The position numbers and the translations under genes were made by a program. Under the pieces are notes generated by a model. That model had not been told where the DNA came from. It did not search any database and worked only from the letters and a program-made list of their open reading frames with translations. This document shows positions 1 through 12,840 of a stretch of DNA of 64,000 nucleotides, one piece after another. The stretch's first letter is position 1, and every line of letters starts with the position of its first letter. The stretch comes from Capitulum mitella (lineage: Eukaryota; Arthropoda; Thecostraca; Pollicipedomorpha; Pollicipedidae), in NCBI GenBank assembly GCA_030062745.1, contig CP099840.1, positions 37,823,101 to 37,887,100 on the forward strand, in the 5' to 3' direction.

Positions 1-1164
1 ATTGCTGCTTGAGTTGCGTTTAACCTCGGCTCGTGGCCGGCTTCAAGGATACACTTAGTCGAGAGCGGTGTTTGATTCATGGCGGCCTTTGTTGTGAATG
101 CCTCTGCTGAAGTCGTGTGAGACGGAGCGTCGGCTTGTTTTGCGTTCCATGTGTTCTTCTGGCGAGGTTTGTCTATGATGTGCTCTGACGTTGGCCGCCA
201 CAAAAACTGTCTCGAGTATTTCGGTCCAATTCTGCCTGCTCGCTGCAGTTATCCAACTGCTGGGGTCGGGTTTGGGTGGCTTGTTCACGCTTTTCAAGCG
301 TGTCTCCACTTGCTTTTCCCCGTTCGCAGCCGTTAGAGCTTCCGTTTGGCTCTATTTTATCAGGGTAAGGACAGCATGCACCGCACATGATGAGAGAACT
401 TTGAGCTGTGACTTGGCTGGGGAAGGCAATCTCTTCATTTGGCAGCGCGCGATCGTGGCGACCTTTCGTGTGAGGAGGTGGTCTCCAGAGTACAATCGTA
501 AGCGGCACTGGCTAGCCAGTCCGAGCTTTAAAGCTGAGATTACCCTCCGGATGCACGGAGTGGCTGGCGACAAGGCCTCCTTCCTTGTGAGTGAGACGGC
601 TCCCAGCCGCCGCGCCGCGCCGGCTTGCCATTTGTAGTTGACCGTTTGCATTCGATGTTTAATACAGGTTTTTCTGGACTTCGGTGTTAAGTGAGCTGTG
701 GCTGGGACACGTGCAGTGTTTGTTCGCCAGAATTATATGCGTGGGGAACGTTCCGGGAAGCTGACGAACTCTGCAGAAACCTGTCGTCTCAGGCACTTGT
801 TAGGATGTTTCGAATCCACGGAGACGGTTCCTGTGCGTGCCAGACAAGCTTGCTCCAGGGGTCTGGTAGAGCGGAACGGACAGAATTGCCTGTCTGATGC
901 AGAAATGCACGGCAGAACTGCTCGACTGGGATACGTGCAACGAGTGGTCCTGTGAACGACGTAAAATTCAGACACGCAGCTAGGCAAAACATGCGTGGGA
1001 CGGAGGGGGGACACAGAGGCACATCTGCTGTAAAAGTAAGCTTTCAGGCCTTATCGATCACTGCTGAGACACTTGATCCAGGGGCACAATGATTGCTAAA
1101 GGGGGCCCGTGCTCCCAGTGCCTTCATGGGAGCTACAGGCTTGGTAAAATGTACACCCCCTGCG
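1..1164. other. Unassigned DNA, no gene recognised
   Basis: Mixed-composition sequence. A forward open frame at 191-637 (148 codons, ATG-initiated) exists but shows no domain, signal peptide or repeat I recognise, and its minus strand is also largely open. I see no repeats, RNA genes or transposon ends here. Confidence 0.5.
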
Positions 1165-1560
1165 GCGCATAGTACGATTCTGCCGCCTCAGCTCTGCCGC
1201 CGCTTCTCTGGTGCCGCCTGCCTTCTGCTGCGACTTCTGCCGCGGCCCGGCTGCCGTTTCTGCGTCCTCGCGCTGCGGGCACACGGTGGTGTGGGGGCTG
1301 GCGGTGACTCACGGCACCGGGGGGGCGGACCCCTGATCGGCCGCCTGATATACGCCGATCACCGGGCCCAGGCGGCGGCGGCGGCGGCGACCGTGCGTCA
1401 CTGGCCGTCTCAGATCGGTAAACATCCTGCTGGCGGCGGCCCCCTGGTCGGCCCGACGGACGGATGTCGCCCTCCCGGCTCCCGACCGCGCTCTGACGTC
1501 ACGGCTTTAACCGCGCCGACATGTGGGGCACGGGCGGAGGAGGTGCGCAGCAGCGGCTGA
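1165..1560. promoter_or_regulatory. CpG-rich island with short GGC run
   Basis: Dense CG dinucleotides and CGGCC-type words, with a short (GGC)n run near 1371-1389. Islands of this type recur about every few kilobases across the window. Some may be promoters or enhancers, but no TATA box, initiator or downstream gene supports a specific promoter call. Confidence 0.35.
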
Positions 1561-2255
1561 GGAGCTGGGAAGACCGCTCTGCGTCAACCTGGCAGGTGTT
1601 TGTCATTTGGCGCGAAGCGCAAACGAGGCAGTGAATAAAACGACTTGGCTGACGCGCCGTCGAAATGGGGTTGTATTTTACGACGAAGCGGGAACTCGAC
1701 GGACAGCAACCTTGGCTCTCCAATTCCACCAAAGTTATGCGTATCTGCTCCCACGCTCAAGATACACGCTCGACCTCTAGCTCGCAGCTGCACGATGTAT
1801 ATGACCTGCGTGACGCCTACTGTACGCGACTAAGTCCCGGTTCCCGTTACTGTTTATGTGCCATGAATAAACCTGGCAGCTCCTTTTGTCAGAGATGTTG
1901 ACTCCGTGGTCATAGGACATGCGCGGATCGTCTTTGCTATTCAGCTGTCAGTGAGTTCCGTGCGAAGACTGACTGCGGAGATTGCACTGCGAATAACTTG
2001 AGCACGGTCAATCCGTCTCCAGTTCGTGGTCTGGGACGTCTGCCACGTGTGCACACATACCGGCGGCCTTCGGTCAACAGCGGCAAGCCGTTGACACCGG
2101 CAACTAGTGGTTCGTGATACCCGATCGCTGGCAGAGTGCCGTACTGTTGACCGTTGGCTGCGGTCCCACGACTGGTTGGTCGTGACCGTTCATCGGCTGC
2201 CGACCGGCGGCCCGGCCGTCGAGGGTGCGGTCCTCTCTGTCGGTGCTCCATTGTG
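1561..2255. other. Unassigned DNA, nothing recognised
   Basis: Ordinary mixed-composition DNA without supported coding, RNA or repeat features. Confidence 0.5.
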
Positions 2256-2590
2256 TCATTAGTGACTGGGGCCTGGTGGCTGGTGACTGGCAACTGGTGA
2301 CTAGTGAGTAGTGGCTGTTTGTTAGTGACTGGGGCTATTGTTGACCTGTAGCTGTTTATTGGTGGCCTTTGACTGATGTCTGTCGACTGATGTTTCGTGA
2401 CTGGCGACTGGATTGTTAACTGTTGGCTGTTATGTGCTGTTCGTGGTTGACTGTTGATTGCGGACTGTTGAAAGCTGTTGACTGCTGACTGTTGACTGTT
2501 GATTGTTATCGGGCGACTGAAGACTGATGACTGATGTCTGGTGTGTGGTGTCCGGGCGACTGGTGCCTGTTGACTGGTGGCCGGCCCCCT
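2256..2590 (+). repeat. TGACTG-rich low-complexity tract
   Basis: The words GACTG, TGACTG and CTGGTGACT recur many times at irregular 7-20 bp spacing over about 330 bp. This is cryptic simple sequence rather than a clean tandem array. Translated on the minus strand it gives a Q/S/N/T-rich open frame, which is a by-product of the repeated hexamer and not evidence for a protein. Confidence 0.75.
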
Positions 2591-2960
2591 CGGCCGGTGC
2601 TCCATCAAGCGCAGCCTTCGCCGCGGCGACACTCGGCCGATTTACGGCATTGTTCCGTGCCGGCCGTGAGATATCGGCCGGTAATGATGCGCTAATAGAT
2701 GCGGCCGTCCCCCGCCGCTGATGAATCGGGCCCATTACGATCGAGAGAGGGGGCAGCGCCCCCACGCCGGGGTCGCCGCCGCGCCGTCTGGCTCGGTCGC
2801 TGAGGGCGCGGCGGGCCGGCTCCGACGTATGCGGCTGTTTGTCTCCGTCAGGGTCACGCGGGACGGCCCGTGTTCGGCGTAAAGGCTCGCTGCTGGCGCC
2901 GGAGTCGGGAGGTGTTGCCGTGTGGTGGGATAGCTGTTTAACTACTGTGAGTTCTCCGCG
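2585..2960. promoter_or_regulatory. CpG-rich island
   Basis: Rich in CGGCCG words, following directly on the TGACTG tract. Isolated homeodomain-type ATTA/TAAT cores (for example TAATGATG near 2682) sit inside the GC-rich sequence. No gene adjoins it. Confidence 0.3.
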
Positions 2961-3289
2961 CGCCACGGCAGTAAAAAGGGAGGAGGCTGAGGCATTAAAC
3001 CACGACGGCAGGCCTTGAAACGGAATTAAGGGAAGCAGTAACAAAAAAGTGGAATCAATCGGCGATGTTTGAGTGGAATTAAGATTTGTTTTCGAGATTA
3101 GGAAAGGATTTTAACCCCAAATCAACGGTCTGCATGAAAAACGTTTTAGTTGCCTTTCCATTAAGTTCACTTAGCATGCGAGCTTTGGAATGTTCCCATT
3201 CTATTGACGCTTTGAAGTGGAAGGCCGACTATGCTGCGACTGGGCCTGATTCCGGTTAATAGGGCAATTTCACGGTTTTCTTTTCGTTC
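2961..3289. other. AT-rich spacer, nothing recognised
   Basis: AT-rich single-copy sequence between two CpG islands; no supported feature. Confidence 0.5.
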
Positions 3290-4135
3290 GAAATTACTTC
3301 CACTCGCCGGCAGCCTACGGCACCGCCTGAGCAGGCAATGCACGGCCGGTAACGGGCAATCCTTTGCACGCGATCGACACCGATCACCCTAAGCCGACCG
3401 GCGCCGGCTGCCCGCCGCCACGCTTCGACGTAAACCATCCCAAGCGGCCCCGTCTGCGGTTGTGGTTCATGAGCGACGGCTCCGGGCCCTTCTGAAAAAG
3501 TAACGGTGTCCGACTGACTCGCGGAGGATCATCTCGCATCTGACACGAGCCGCGCTCCGGCGCAGCGGCCCACATCGCGCCCCCCCCCCTCCCCCGCCTC
3601 CCAGAGCGGATTAACGCGGCCGGTGCGCTCAGCCGCGCCTGAGACCGACCGCCGCGGCCGATCTCGGGCTCAGGCCGAGCAGGACCGAGTAAACACGGGC
3701 GACGCTCTGCGGCCGGCGACGTTCGGCCGGACCGCGATACCATCGCCATCAGCCGGATTACCGCCGATGCCGCCAATTGGGCTCGGCCGGCCTTGGCGCG
3801 AGGATGCCGCGCATTCTGTTTGGCCCCTGGCGGCCGAGGCGGCGTAAACACGCCGGGCCGGGCGGCTTTTGTGAGTGCCGGGCGCGCTGAGGTTTCCGGC
3901 GCGGCCCGGCCCGGCGCCGTCCTTGGCGTCGGATCTGGCGGCGAGACGTGCCCGCTGCACGCCCATGGTGACGGTGCACCGTCGCCGGCCGGTGTCGTCC
4001 TTCGTCGGCCAGGGGGCTGCGAGCTGCCGGACTGCGTGCCGCGGCAGCCGGAATTACCCCGCCGCGCGGCGGAGAGCGGGAGGCTCGACCGGCGCAGGAG
4101 GGGCTGCGCCTGGTCTGGTAGAGTGAGACGGGAGG
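3290..4135. promoter_or_regulatory. Large CpG-rich island
   Basis: About 850 bp of very CpG-dense sequence with repeated GGCCGG and CGGCCG words and a C-rich run near 3580-3600. Open frames exist on both strands, as expected where TAA, TAG and TGA are rare, and they carry no recognisable domain. The island could be a regulatory element or promoter of a gene outside the window. Confidence 0.35.
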
Positions 4136-6188
4136 CTGACTGAGGTGAACTTACCAGCAACCACTGGCAGAACAGCGGGATAGGCAGTCTTCCACTCGGT
4201 GTCCGGAACGTATTGCGTCGTGAGGTGTGCCCACCAAATGTGTTGGTCCGTCGGAATGCCAGCTTGTGTATCGGACTGTCACGCTTGGTTGCTCCTTGAT
4301 CCGATCAGTTTTTTTCCACCTCTATTGGGCGACCAGTGCCGGATTTCAGCACGTTCTCGGCTGGAAAAGACAAGGATTCATGCTATCTAAAACGGCATAC
4401 ACATAACATGTCCCCTGTATGTTGTAAGTTTCAAAGCATGTCAAGAGCGGCTGATATGAACTGGGTTGCGACTAAAATGGGGCTTTTTAAGACAATGTTT
4501 GGGGTCTCAGCTTCTCATAAGCATGACTCGGCATGAGTGAAGAAAAAAGGTAGGAGACGGCGACAAATAACGCGTCACAATCATTCACTTAAGGAGGTCT
4601 AGACGAGACCTACGTGGAGAAAGCAGTAGTCCAAATGTTTCATAAATGGTCCTGCACCCTGCCTGCCACTTACATGAACATGCAGGGTGAAGTTAGCCGA
4701 ACTTATTTTTTTGGCCGGCTTAGATGGAGAGTGCTTGAAAGAGCAGTTGTGAATACTTTTTTCTGAGTTACGAGCAGCTGTGTATTGTGTTAAGCAGCAC
4801 GACAATGTTGATGCTAAAAAGACGTGGAAGACCAGAAGTCCTGCTGAGTTTTATTCATGCCTCCAGAAAAACAAAACACCTCCTCTGCGTCCGGCCGTCC
4901 TGAGTCCACCAGATGTTGTATTTTTTCTATCTTTCTCACAAACGGCAGTTCTTGAGGACTTCAAATGATCAACCACTTTTTCAAAACTTGGAGGGACAAG
5001 AAAGCGTATGTATGCACCACTAGAGGCTGGTTCCTCATTGCACCCACGTGAGCCGAAATCCACGGCTCAGAGTTGACGTTTGTGATTATGTGATGCGATA
5101 AAAAGCCAGAACTCTGTCTGAAACCAATGCATTTCAATGCCGCCAAATCTTTTGCAGCATTTAGATCCATTTAGGCTGTTCGAAACATTTTTGAAAGAGG
5201 AAGGGATATCGATATGGACTGCCGTACTCAGCTCACATGAACTCACATTATCTCACTGACGTATCCGGGTCGTGGGGTGCGGGAGGTGGGGACACCGGGC
5301 TTATGGCGCTCTTGCTGGAAGAACGGAGCCAACACGCCATTCGACTTCCTCAGGCGGAAAAGTGCGATTTTTTGCTTTTAAAACATTTTTAAAAGATATA
5401 TGTGAATTTTCGAAAATGGCAAAAAAAGTAGCCGACGTCTCGGCGTAAATCAACATTGGGTGTAAGTTAGGTTACAAAGGCGGAGATTACCCCCTTTCTT
5501 TAACACATGGCGTGGATCTACCCTTGCATTATTACACCTTATAAATGTGTCTAAAGCCGTGATTACGCAAGGTTAGAAACATTGCAGGAAGCAACGGATT
5601 TTAACGGTTTAAGTTACGAAGCTAATTTTGTTTAGAAATCGGCGCGCAGAAATCTTAACAGACTCATTTTATCAAGACAGGTGCACAATGCTATCCGATT
5701 TCACCGCCAGCATACCACAGATGTCGGCAGACTTGTGAAAGTGCCTCACATTCCTCAAGTTTTCCCCGTTCCGTATGAAGTTAGGATCCCGCAAGACAAC
5801 AGAGGCCTATTTTTCCAACGTATTTGACGCGGTTCATCAATCACGCGTTCTTCCCTGAGACGTCGCAGGTAGTTTCGAGGAGACCCAGGCAGGTAAACGC
5901 GCAGGTGTTTCAATTGTTAGCGTTTTTAATTGGTCAGGCGCAAATGCCAATGCCCTTTTGGGTGAGACCATAACTGGCTGTCAGTGTGTTTTGATACGTG
6001 TGGCACCAAATCGCTTGGACTGAATAGCTTTTATGTATGCCGGCGGATGTCAATGGCCATTCAAGGGAAGATGACTGCATTAACACAGACTTTTTGTAAA
6101 TGATTACTGGTTGCGATTTTTAGCTTCCTGATGAAGCTAAAAATGATCTTTATAGGCTCCCAGGCCTTGGGCATGATTACGAAAACAG
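4136..6188. other. AT-rich spacer, no gene recognised
   Basis: About 2 kb of AT-rich sequence. Short minus-strand open frames near 4600-5170 (60-70 codons) have no recognisable domain. No repeat or RNA gene was seen. Confidence 0.5.
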
Positions 6189-6251
6189 ACAACCTTCTTT
6201 ATGTGCGGAGAAACTTAGGTTTATACTGTATCTCTATTTATATTATATATA

Positions 6252-6323
<72 letters not shown>

Positions 6324-6381
6324 TAGTAACATGGATTCAGCGTTTCAGCTAAAATCCGTTGGAGTGAAGTCCATACTAATG

Positions 6382-6412
<31 letters not shown>

Positions 6413-6488
6413 ATATATATATGTATATATATTTATATAGATCTTTTGTGTGCAAGCCCAAGTTTCTCCCGGCATAAAGAATGTTGTT
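6189..6488. mobile_element. Fold-back / MITE-like element with internal (TA)n
   Basis: The outer ends are inverted repeats: the left arm (about 6189-6225, containing TTCTTTATGTGCGGAGAAAC) matches the reverse complement of the right arm (about 6451-6488, containing TTTCTCCCGGCATAAAGAA) with few mismatches. The similarity continues inward: a segment after 6320 containing TAGTAACATGGATT pairs with one before 6381 containing TCCATACTAA. The element is therefore nearly palindromic over about 300 bp, with two (TA)n expansions inside the arms. It has no coding capacity, which fits a non-autonomous DNA transposon. Target-site duplication and superfamily cannot be fixed from one copy. Confidence 0.6.
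6255..6437. repeat. (TA)n microsatellites inside the fold-back element
   Basis: A pure TA run at about 6255-6320 and an interrupted TA/TG run at about 6382-6437, placed symmetrically in the two arms of the inverted-repeat element. The symmetry suggests the TA tracts expanded from the element's own arms. Confidence 0.95.
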
Positions 6489-7146
6489 TATTTTCATAAG
6501 CATGAATAAATTTCCATCCTGACAGAAGGGAAACCCTGGGTGTTGATGCTTATACTCTTTTGCATTTTGCTACAAAATATGAAGGTTTATGTGAGCCAAA
6601 TCATGTATATCCATGCAGGGTGATAATATTGTAATTGTGCAGTGTTTTTGTCGCTTCTGAGGATTATTCGCATCAGTGCCACTGAGGCTTGCTCCACCCC
6701 GTCCCCATCATGGCAATGCACCACAAGTGTAGCGGGTCCGTTGTAGCCTCGCGACTATTCTGTCGCTTGTTCCGCGTCAGGCCACGACCAGCAGAATCTC
6801 CAGGTCAGAGTCAGTCCGTGACTGACACTAACGGAAGGTCAGTATCTGCCCGGTTACATCAATTATTTCACTGGATAATGGACATGTCTCTTCATGTCTG
6901 TTGACAAACGATGTGTAAGCAGTGAACTTTTACACTCATGCTGATTTTCCATGCCAAAAATGTCTTGACAAAGCATTGGTCGGGAATAAATTGTACTACG
7001 GCGCTGCAAGTCCCTCAAAGTACTGCCCTTCTCCCCCGAAATCATAATAGTCTTCACGGAGACGCGGGTAAATTTTAACAGATTATGCTCAGTGCGGTCT
7101 TGAAGAATTTTTTCTTTGATCAGAAGTAACAAACTGTGTGCACAGA
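6489..7146. other. Unassigned DNA, nothing recognised
   Basis: AT-leaning sequence with no supported gene, repeat or RNA. Confidence 0.5.
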
Positions 7147-7421
7147 CCAGTAGCGTAGCCAGAGGGAGGTCACAGGGGTCATTGGACCACCTTATGGTCA
7201 GAAGTTTCCAAATATTGGGCTATTATCACGAATTGTTTGCGTAATAACACAAATCTTTCAAAATAAGAATATCTACCCTTATTTCCAAAATCTCCAGGTG
7301 TACCATTTGAAAGAGTTAATTTCCTCATGTTTTTCAATGAAACAATTAGCATTAGTATCAAACCTATCATTTTAGTATTGCCTCTCACCCCCTTACGAAA
7401 ATCTTGGCAATGATGCTGGCC
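7147..7421. mobile_element. MITE-like element with GCGTAGCC-type terminal inverted repeats
   Basis: The left end (7147-7180) contains CCAGTAGCGTAGCCAGAGGG. The right end (about 7381-7421), read as reverse complement, begins GGCCAGCATCATTGCCAAGA and continues with a G-rich run matching the left end's layout, so the two ends form degenerate terminal inverted repeats of about 35 bp. The interior is AT-rich and non-coding. The terminal motif, a 'GCGTAGCCA' word followed by a G run, resembles ends seen in dispersed repeats of several invertebrate genomes; this is from memory and not checked. The copy looks old, as the two ends have diverged. Confidence 0.45.
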
Positions 7422-10400
7422 TAGACTGTTCACAAAAATGACTTCTTGCTGCTGATGCTACAGATAACTGGCTACAGTGATTACGATCAATGCTGGAGGG
7501 CGAGCGTAACCTAGTCCTTGTCCTTGTATTGTCCATGGATGCGGTGCGGAGCAAGAGGGGAAATTCCCTCCAATGTGAAAGCTCGGTACGCTTTCCCATA
7601 TTTGCCTGACGGACTTCGATTTCTTTTTGCTTTTGTTATCTTTCTAAAACACCGCCATCGTAAGGGCTTGACGATTTGCGCCTCTGGTTACACATCAGCA
7701 TGATCCAATCAGCCGCCGCAGCTAAATCCTGTAACTTACTCATGCAATCTTGAATTAGTCTGCTTTTTACGCTTTGTTCCGATGGTACCTTTTTGTATCA
7801 AATCACGTTAACATCATAACAATGGAAAGTTTGATCCAGATATTGGAATGTATCCGTCTGAATATTCAAATCCAAAATCCTATCCGAATCCTCAGCTCCA
7901 TTTTCAATCAATGCAGCCAGGCTGTAGCTTGTTCTAGCTTTGGAATCATCTCATAACATACATCATGTCTCGAAACGTTGTATTTACGGAGTCCGAAAGA
8001 GCTTTCCTGTCAATTTCCTCTGTGACCTGTTTTCACTGTAATGTTGACAGCTGCTGCATGACATCATGGGGCGCAGGCCAGTGATCTTTAGCAGAACGCT
8101 GATATTTCGCCATCATCAATATATGGCGCCAGGCGGTGGCTGTTTATCCAATTTCTTATTTTTACATGTATTTTATAAGCCAAAAATGTTCTTCATCGGC
8201 TCCCGTGCTGAAGATGGCGTAGTCAACGTGGCATATTGCGGAACCTGAATGGCTATTTTATTTAGGTGTCCTTATAATCGAGCACTGCAATATATATATA
8301 TATATGAATATATCGCCTTTATGTGCCTATACGTACATACAAATGTACGTTTATACCAAATCCGTTTCTTCCGAAATAGAGTTAATCGTTTTCATATCGT
8401 TCTAGTTATCTACCGGAATAACTATTGCTGAAAGCGTAATCGACAACTGCGTGCTGTGCAACAACTGCATGCTTGGATGAGCCGCTGTCCGGTTGACTCC
8501 ATTGTTAAAATGCCACTATGACAAACATTATGCATCAAACCTTCTACAAGCACTGTCTTTTAATGGAGATGCAACTGTCTCCGTCTTTCTCTCTGTTTGC
8601 TGTTTGATGATAATAAGAATCGAATCGTTCACATAGTTAAAGCGTATTACTTTCGTACTGTAGTTTATAAGTGTCTGTAAGCCTGAATAGCTAACTGAGC
8701 CGCAGCATCGCAAACATGCTTGTTCGGGAAACATTCGTCGGATTCTGAATCGTTTTTCATTGTCAAAACAGTCCAGTCGGACATTGTCTCATCCTCTACA
8801 ACCACGCACCTGAATTCCTAGACAGTCTGGGATCTCTTTAATCAGGCATCAGCTTCGCCGAACAGTCACGCCATCGCTCAAGGAGGACCTTACAGTAAGG
8901 TAGGACGTACAGTTTCGTGCAGCTGAAGCGCATTTTCCTTGATGAGAAATAGCTCAAATGTGCCGGATGCAAACGAAGTAGGCGCTTGCGTCAGTGAGTG
9001 CATTTTCTTCGAATGAATTAATCCAGTCGTTACTGAAAGCGATTTTTGCTGTCTGGAGGCCAGGTGCTCTATTTTTGCGTCCGAGTCTAATATTTCAAAT
9101 ACCGATAATATTTCCTCTCCCTACATTCACAATATCTGGGAAACATTTTTACTCCATCAATGCCCAACTGATTACATGAGTGGATCCATCGCTTTTTGAA
9201 GTATGGACAGAAACGTGCGTCACCGGTGGTAGCACACGCTGACCACCGCAAAATAACCAGTCACTGAAAACAAATTCTGGAATCACCTAGCCCTCATTGC
9301 AGGTGTAGTGTTTGTTAGTGTGTTTGAGTGTAGTGTTTGCTTACCTGCTGGCCGCCGCGGTCCGGCCGGGATCTGAGCTGTGTACGGCGAGGTCCGGCCA
9401 CCAGGCGTGATGACAGACCGTGCAGGTCAGGGGCGGCGGCGAACAGTGGGGGCGATTGGGCGCGGTAGGCGATCGGCATTGACCGGTGGAGGTCGCGTGC
9501 GAGCTGACTGTGTGCCTTTTGTGTCGATATGTTCTGTATGAAAGACACCGCCCCGACAACAGGCCGTATACCAAGACGAGGGACGAGGTTCCATGATTGG
9601 AACTCCGGTTCTTTGTAAACTGGGTGGGGAATGTCCGCGGTGTCGAGGCTGTGTCGTAAGCGGATTTTCTGGGAACGAAGTTAATCTGTTCGATATTGGG
9701 CACGCGGCCGTCAAAGGAGCGTTCTGTAAAGACGTTATCGTGTCCCTGGAGTCCACAAAAAGGCAGCTGCGTATCCTGTCAGCAGCTTGTATGACTGGTC
9801 TATGGGTTAACTAAAGATTCCTCAACAATGGTCCGCAGCTGGAATTTGCAGGTGCTACACCCACACCCACAAAACGCTCGCCAATCTTGTTGCATTACTG
9901 GCGAACCTTGCAAGAATCTTTCCGAAAATATCTGCACAGAATCGAATGAAAGAATACTCCGATAGTTATCGACATCTGTGACCGAAGCTTTGCTATTCAA
10001 ACTACTCTTTGTCTTTGTTAATAACTGTATAAAAGGTGAGCGCTACGCATTAGTGAATATTTAGACTAACACTGCTCGGTAGTATCTGATCACAAACAAC
10101 CATCTTTTTGCAACAAAACTGTTCGTGATCCGTGAAGCACCGTTTATTTGTCTGTTGACATCAAGTCGCAGTCACCATTCCAAGTGAACTTGCGACAACA
10201 AGGGCCTTTGGGTTCCTCCAACTGTGTCAGACCAAGCTATTTATCTGCCTTGATAGCGCTGAATGCGGTGAGACAATGAAACCAGCACGGATGAGGTAAC
10301 AAAAGCCACAGCGGCACTTAGGGCTGGGTAATGGACACGGTTTTCACAGACGGGGTGCGTGTGCTCTATTGTTACCCATAACGTTCCATTACATCGAGAT

Positions 10401-10549
10401 TAATGCGACCTTTCGTGGTCGGACGATTTCATTAGATAAACATCGGCCGAAACCCAGCCCGGTGTCCTCACAGAGGCTTCGACTCGGTACAAGCATCCAC
10501 ACCAGACGCGCCAACGCATACCAAGGCGCAAAGACCTCGCCCTCCTCGG
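7422..10549. other. Unassigned DNA with small structures only
   Basis: About 3.1 kb with no supported gene. Small items seen: a short (TA)n at about 8290-8305, a hairpin with 7-bp arms ACGTACA/TGTACGT at 8331-8350, and a 12-bp direct repeat GTGTAGTGTTTG near 9303 and 9329. On the minus strand CAG|GTAAGC at about 9347-9340 matches the splice-donor consensus, but no exon could be built around it. Confidence 0.5.
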
Positions 10550-10880
10550 CATGACCGCTGTTTTGAATTCCGGCCGCCGCTCCCCGGCGACTGCCGACAG
10601 CGGGACCGGGTCGAAGCCGGTAATCCGCGCAGATTCACGCCGCCGCGCGATTGCACCATGAATGGTGTCCTGCGCATCCATGACCTGCCGACCCCGCCAG
10701 ACCGCCCGCGGCGGCCGCGCTGGCCGCCGGGGAAGGGGAGAGTCGGCTGACGGCCGGCCGTGTGAGGGGAGGGGCAGCAAAGCCTGCGGGGATACGGGTC
10801 TGTCAGGTGCGGTGGGACCGGCCCGGCCCAGTGAAAGTGAAGGGCACGCGTGTGCACCGGAGGATGACCGCCTGTGACGA
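10550..10880. promoter_or_regulatory. CpG-rich island
   Basis: GC-rich sequence with repeated GGCCGC and CGGCCG words. Open frames are present on both strands across it without domains I recognise. No adjacent gene defines its role. Confidence 0.3.
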
Positions 10881-12840
10881 GTGCCGCTAAGATCAGTGAG
10901 ACGGAGAGTAACGAAGCCGTCGCCGTCAAGGTTTTGTAACAGACCGTGGTATTGGGCGGGATGATACGAAGTGGAAACGTTCCAGTTTTTGTCCTGCCTC
11001 TTGCAAAAAAGTCTGACTGGGCTGATGGTTTTGTTTAGGTTTTCATCTAAGCTGCTTTCTCGGGGATTGAAAAGATGAGGAGGCGTTTGCTTTTTGCAGA
11101 TGGAACTCAATTTTACCAATACTCGTTAATTACGAGCTTGAATTTCGTCTAATCATTCGAAATATCTCAGTTCATTGTTATGATTAGCCCGGTGAGACAC
11201 ATCCATGCCTGTAGTTTCTGGAGCCAGGTAAACACGAAGCACTGGTCGGCTCATTATTTGAGTGCAAGGTTATCTGAACAGATCGTTTTTGTTTTTCAGC
11301 GGAAGTTTATGTGCAGGAAGTGACATCCACAATCGCCACGACATCCTGACTGACGCCCTTACTGGCATCTGACGTCTTCCAGTCGCCACAAGAGAGCCAC
11401 GAGAGACGGCAAATCCACAGTGCGTTTTGGGGTTCCTTTTCCTGTAATTATTATTGGCCAGTAACATTAGCCAGAAATTAGCCAGTAACGTCAGCCGAAC
11501 CGCGGTGCGGGAGCCTGGCGACTTAAACGCCCCCTCTGAAACCCTGGGTCTGTCTCTGATGAGATGGATTCATCTGTCAGTGCCGCTACCTGAGAAAAAA
11601 CGGACTCTAATGTCCGTCATAATCGAAGACAGACGAGCCGAACTGGGCAGTCAGGTTACCCGGTAATGGATACACCCACTTGTAGCAATATCAGGGCGTT
11701 GATATGCGGCCCTCGCTAAAGCACTTTACCTCGCGCCTATGGCCATTATTGCTGAACGGTTCTTACTTAATGAGCCATTATTATCAGGCTGATGGGCTAT
11801 CCTATCTCGGGAGATCCTTCTGTGCCAAGGTAATTACACCGGGCTCCATTTGCGTCTCAATCATTCGGTTAATGCAGGGTTTGTGCCTGAGGCAGAAGCA
11901 CGTTGTGTCACAGTGGCGCATGTTTGGCATCAGCAGTCGATTTCGTTCGGAAATCGGCCAATGTCTCCCAGCCACTGCGCCAGTAGTCTCACAGTCTAAA
12001 TCCATCCATCACCCAAATATCCAGCGGGTTGATATCAACCGGATGTTGATTTTGTGCGCTCGAACGGGTCACGTACTGCATTTATGAGATTGCATCTGGC
12101 TGCAGAGCAAGCCGCCGGTCCGTATTCAGAGCCTGGTCGGGCGTTTCCAGATGGCACTTCATCCTCATCAGCCGCGCCTTACTCAAACTCGACCTTCGCC
12201 GGCTGCGCCTAACGGGGAGGAGGGGAGGGCTGCCAGGTCAGATGCTGCCCTGGCCCTGTAAATGTAATAGGATGAACGTAGACTGTGATTGTTTTGGTTA
12301 AATAAAGTGGCATTGCCTATTTTCTCCTGAAAGTTTGTTGTTTAAATTTTCTTCGAGTGCTTTTAAAGAGGATGATGTCTGGATCAGACCTAATGCACTT
12401 GTGACCCGGCCTCTGGCCCAGTTACCAACGGATTGCAGCTGCAGACTAATTTTGCCGCAGGCACTAAGTCAAATGCGTAGGTCGGTTCTAACCGTGCCTC
12501 GCAACACTGCGACACGGCTAGCGTCCGACCATTGTCTCTCTGGAGCTCAAACCAGACAATGCCACCAGTTCCGAGTGAGTTTCATATGCGGATTGCTACA
12601 CACCTCCACTTTACCACATAGTTGGATTGGGAATATATAGTTGCCGATGTAACGAACTTTACCCAAGGGCTTGAGAAACCGTTAAACTAGTGCCACACAA
12701 TTCCCCGGATTCAGCCGATCGTACCTGACACAAAGAATCTTAACCTATCAGCAACGGAGGATGGGTATGGGTTGGGCAACCCAGTCTTTTGTGCCGGCAA
12801 GCGAATAAGCCACTACCATCGTCTCAAATGTCCCAACCGT
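10881..12840. other. Unassigned DNA, no gene recognised
   Basis: Ordinary mixed-composition sequence. Short open frames (for example 11704-12087) show no domain or repeat. Confidence 0.5.

Noticed and set aside
6131..6475. Frames encoding long Ile-Tyr repeats near the TA tracts
   Set aside because: Direct translation of (TA)n microsatellite; the same applies at 30177-30554 and 57833-58214.
9341..9744. Possible minus-strand exon ending at a CAG|GTAAGC donor
   Set aside because: The donor consensus is good, but the acceptor candidate near 9745 is weak, the frame has no domain and no partner exon was found.
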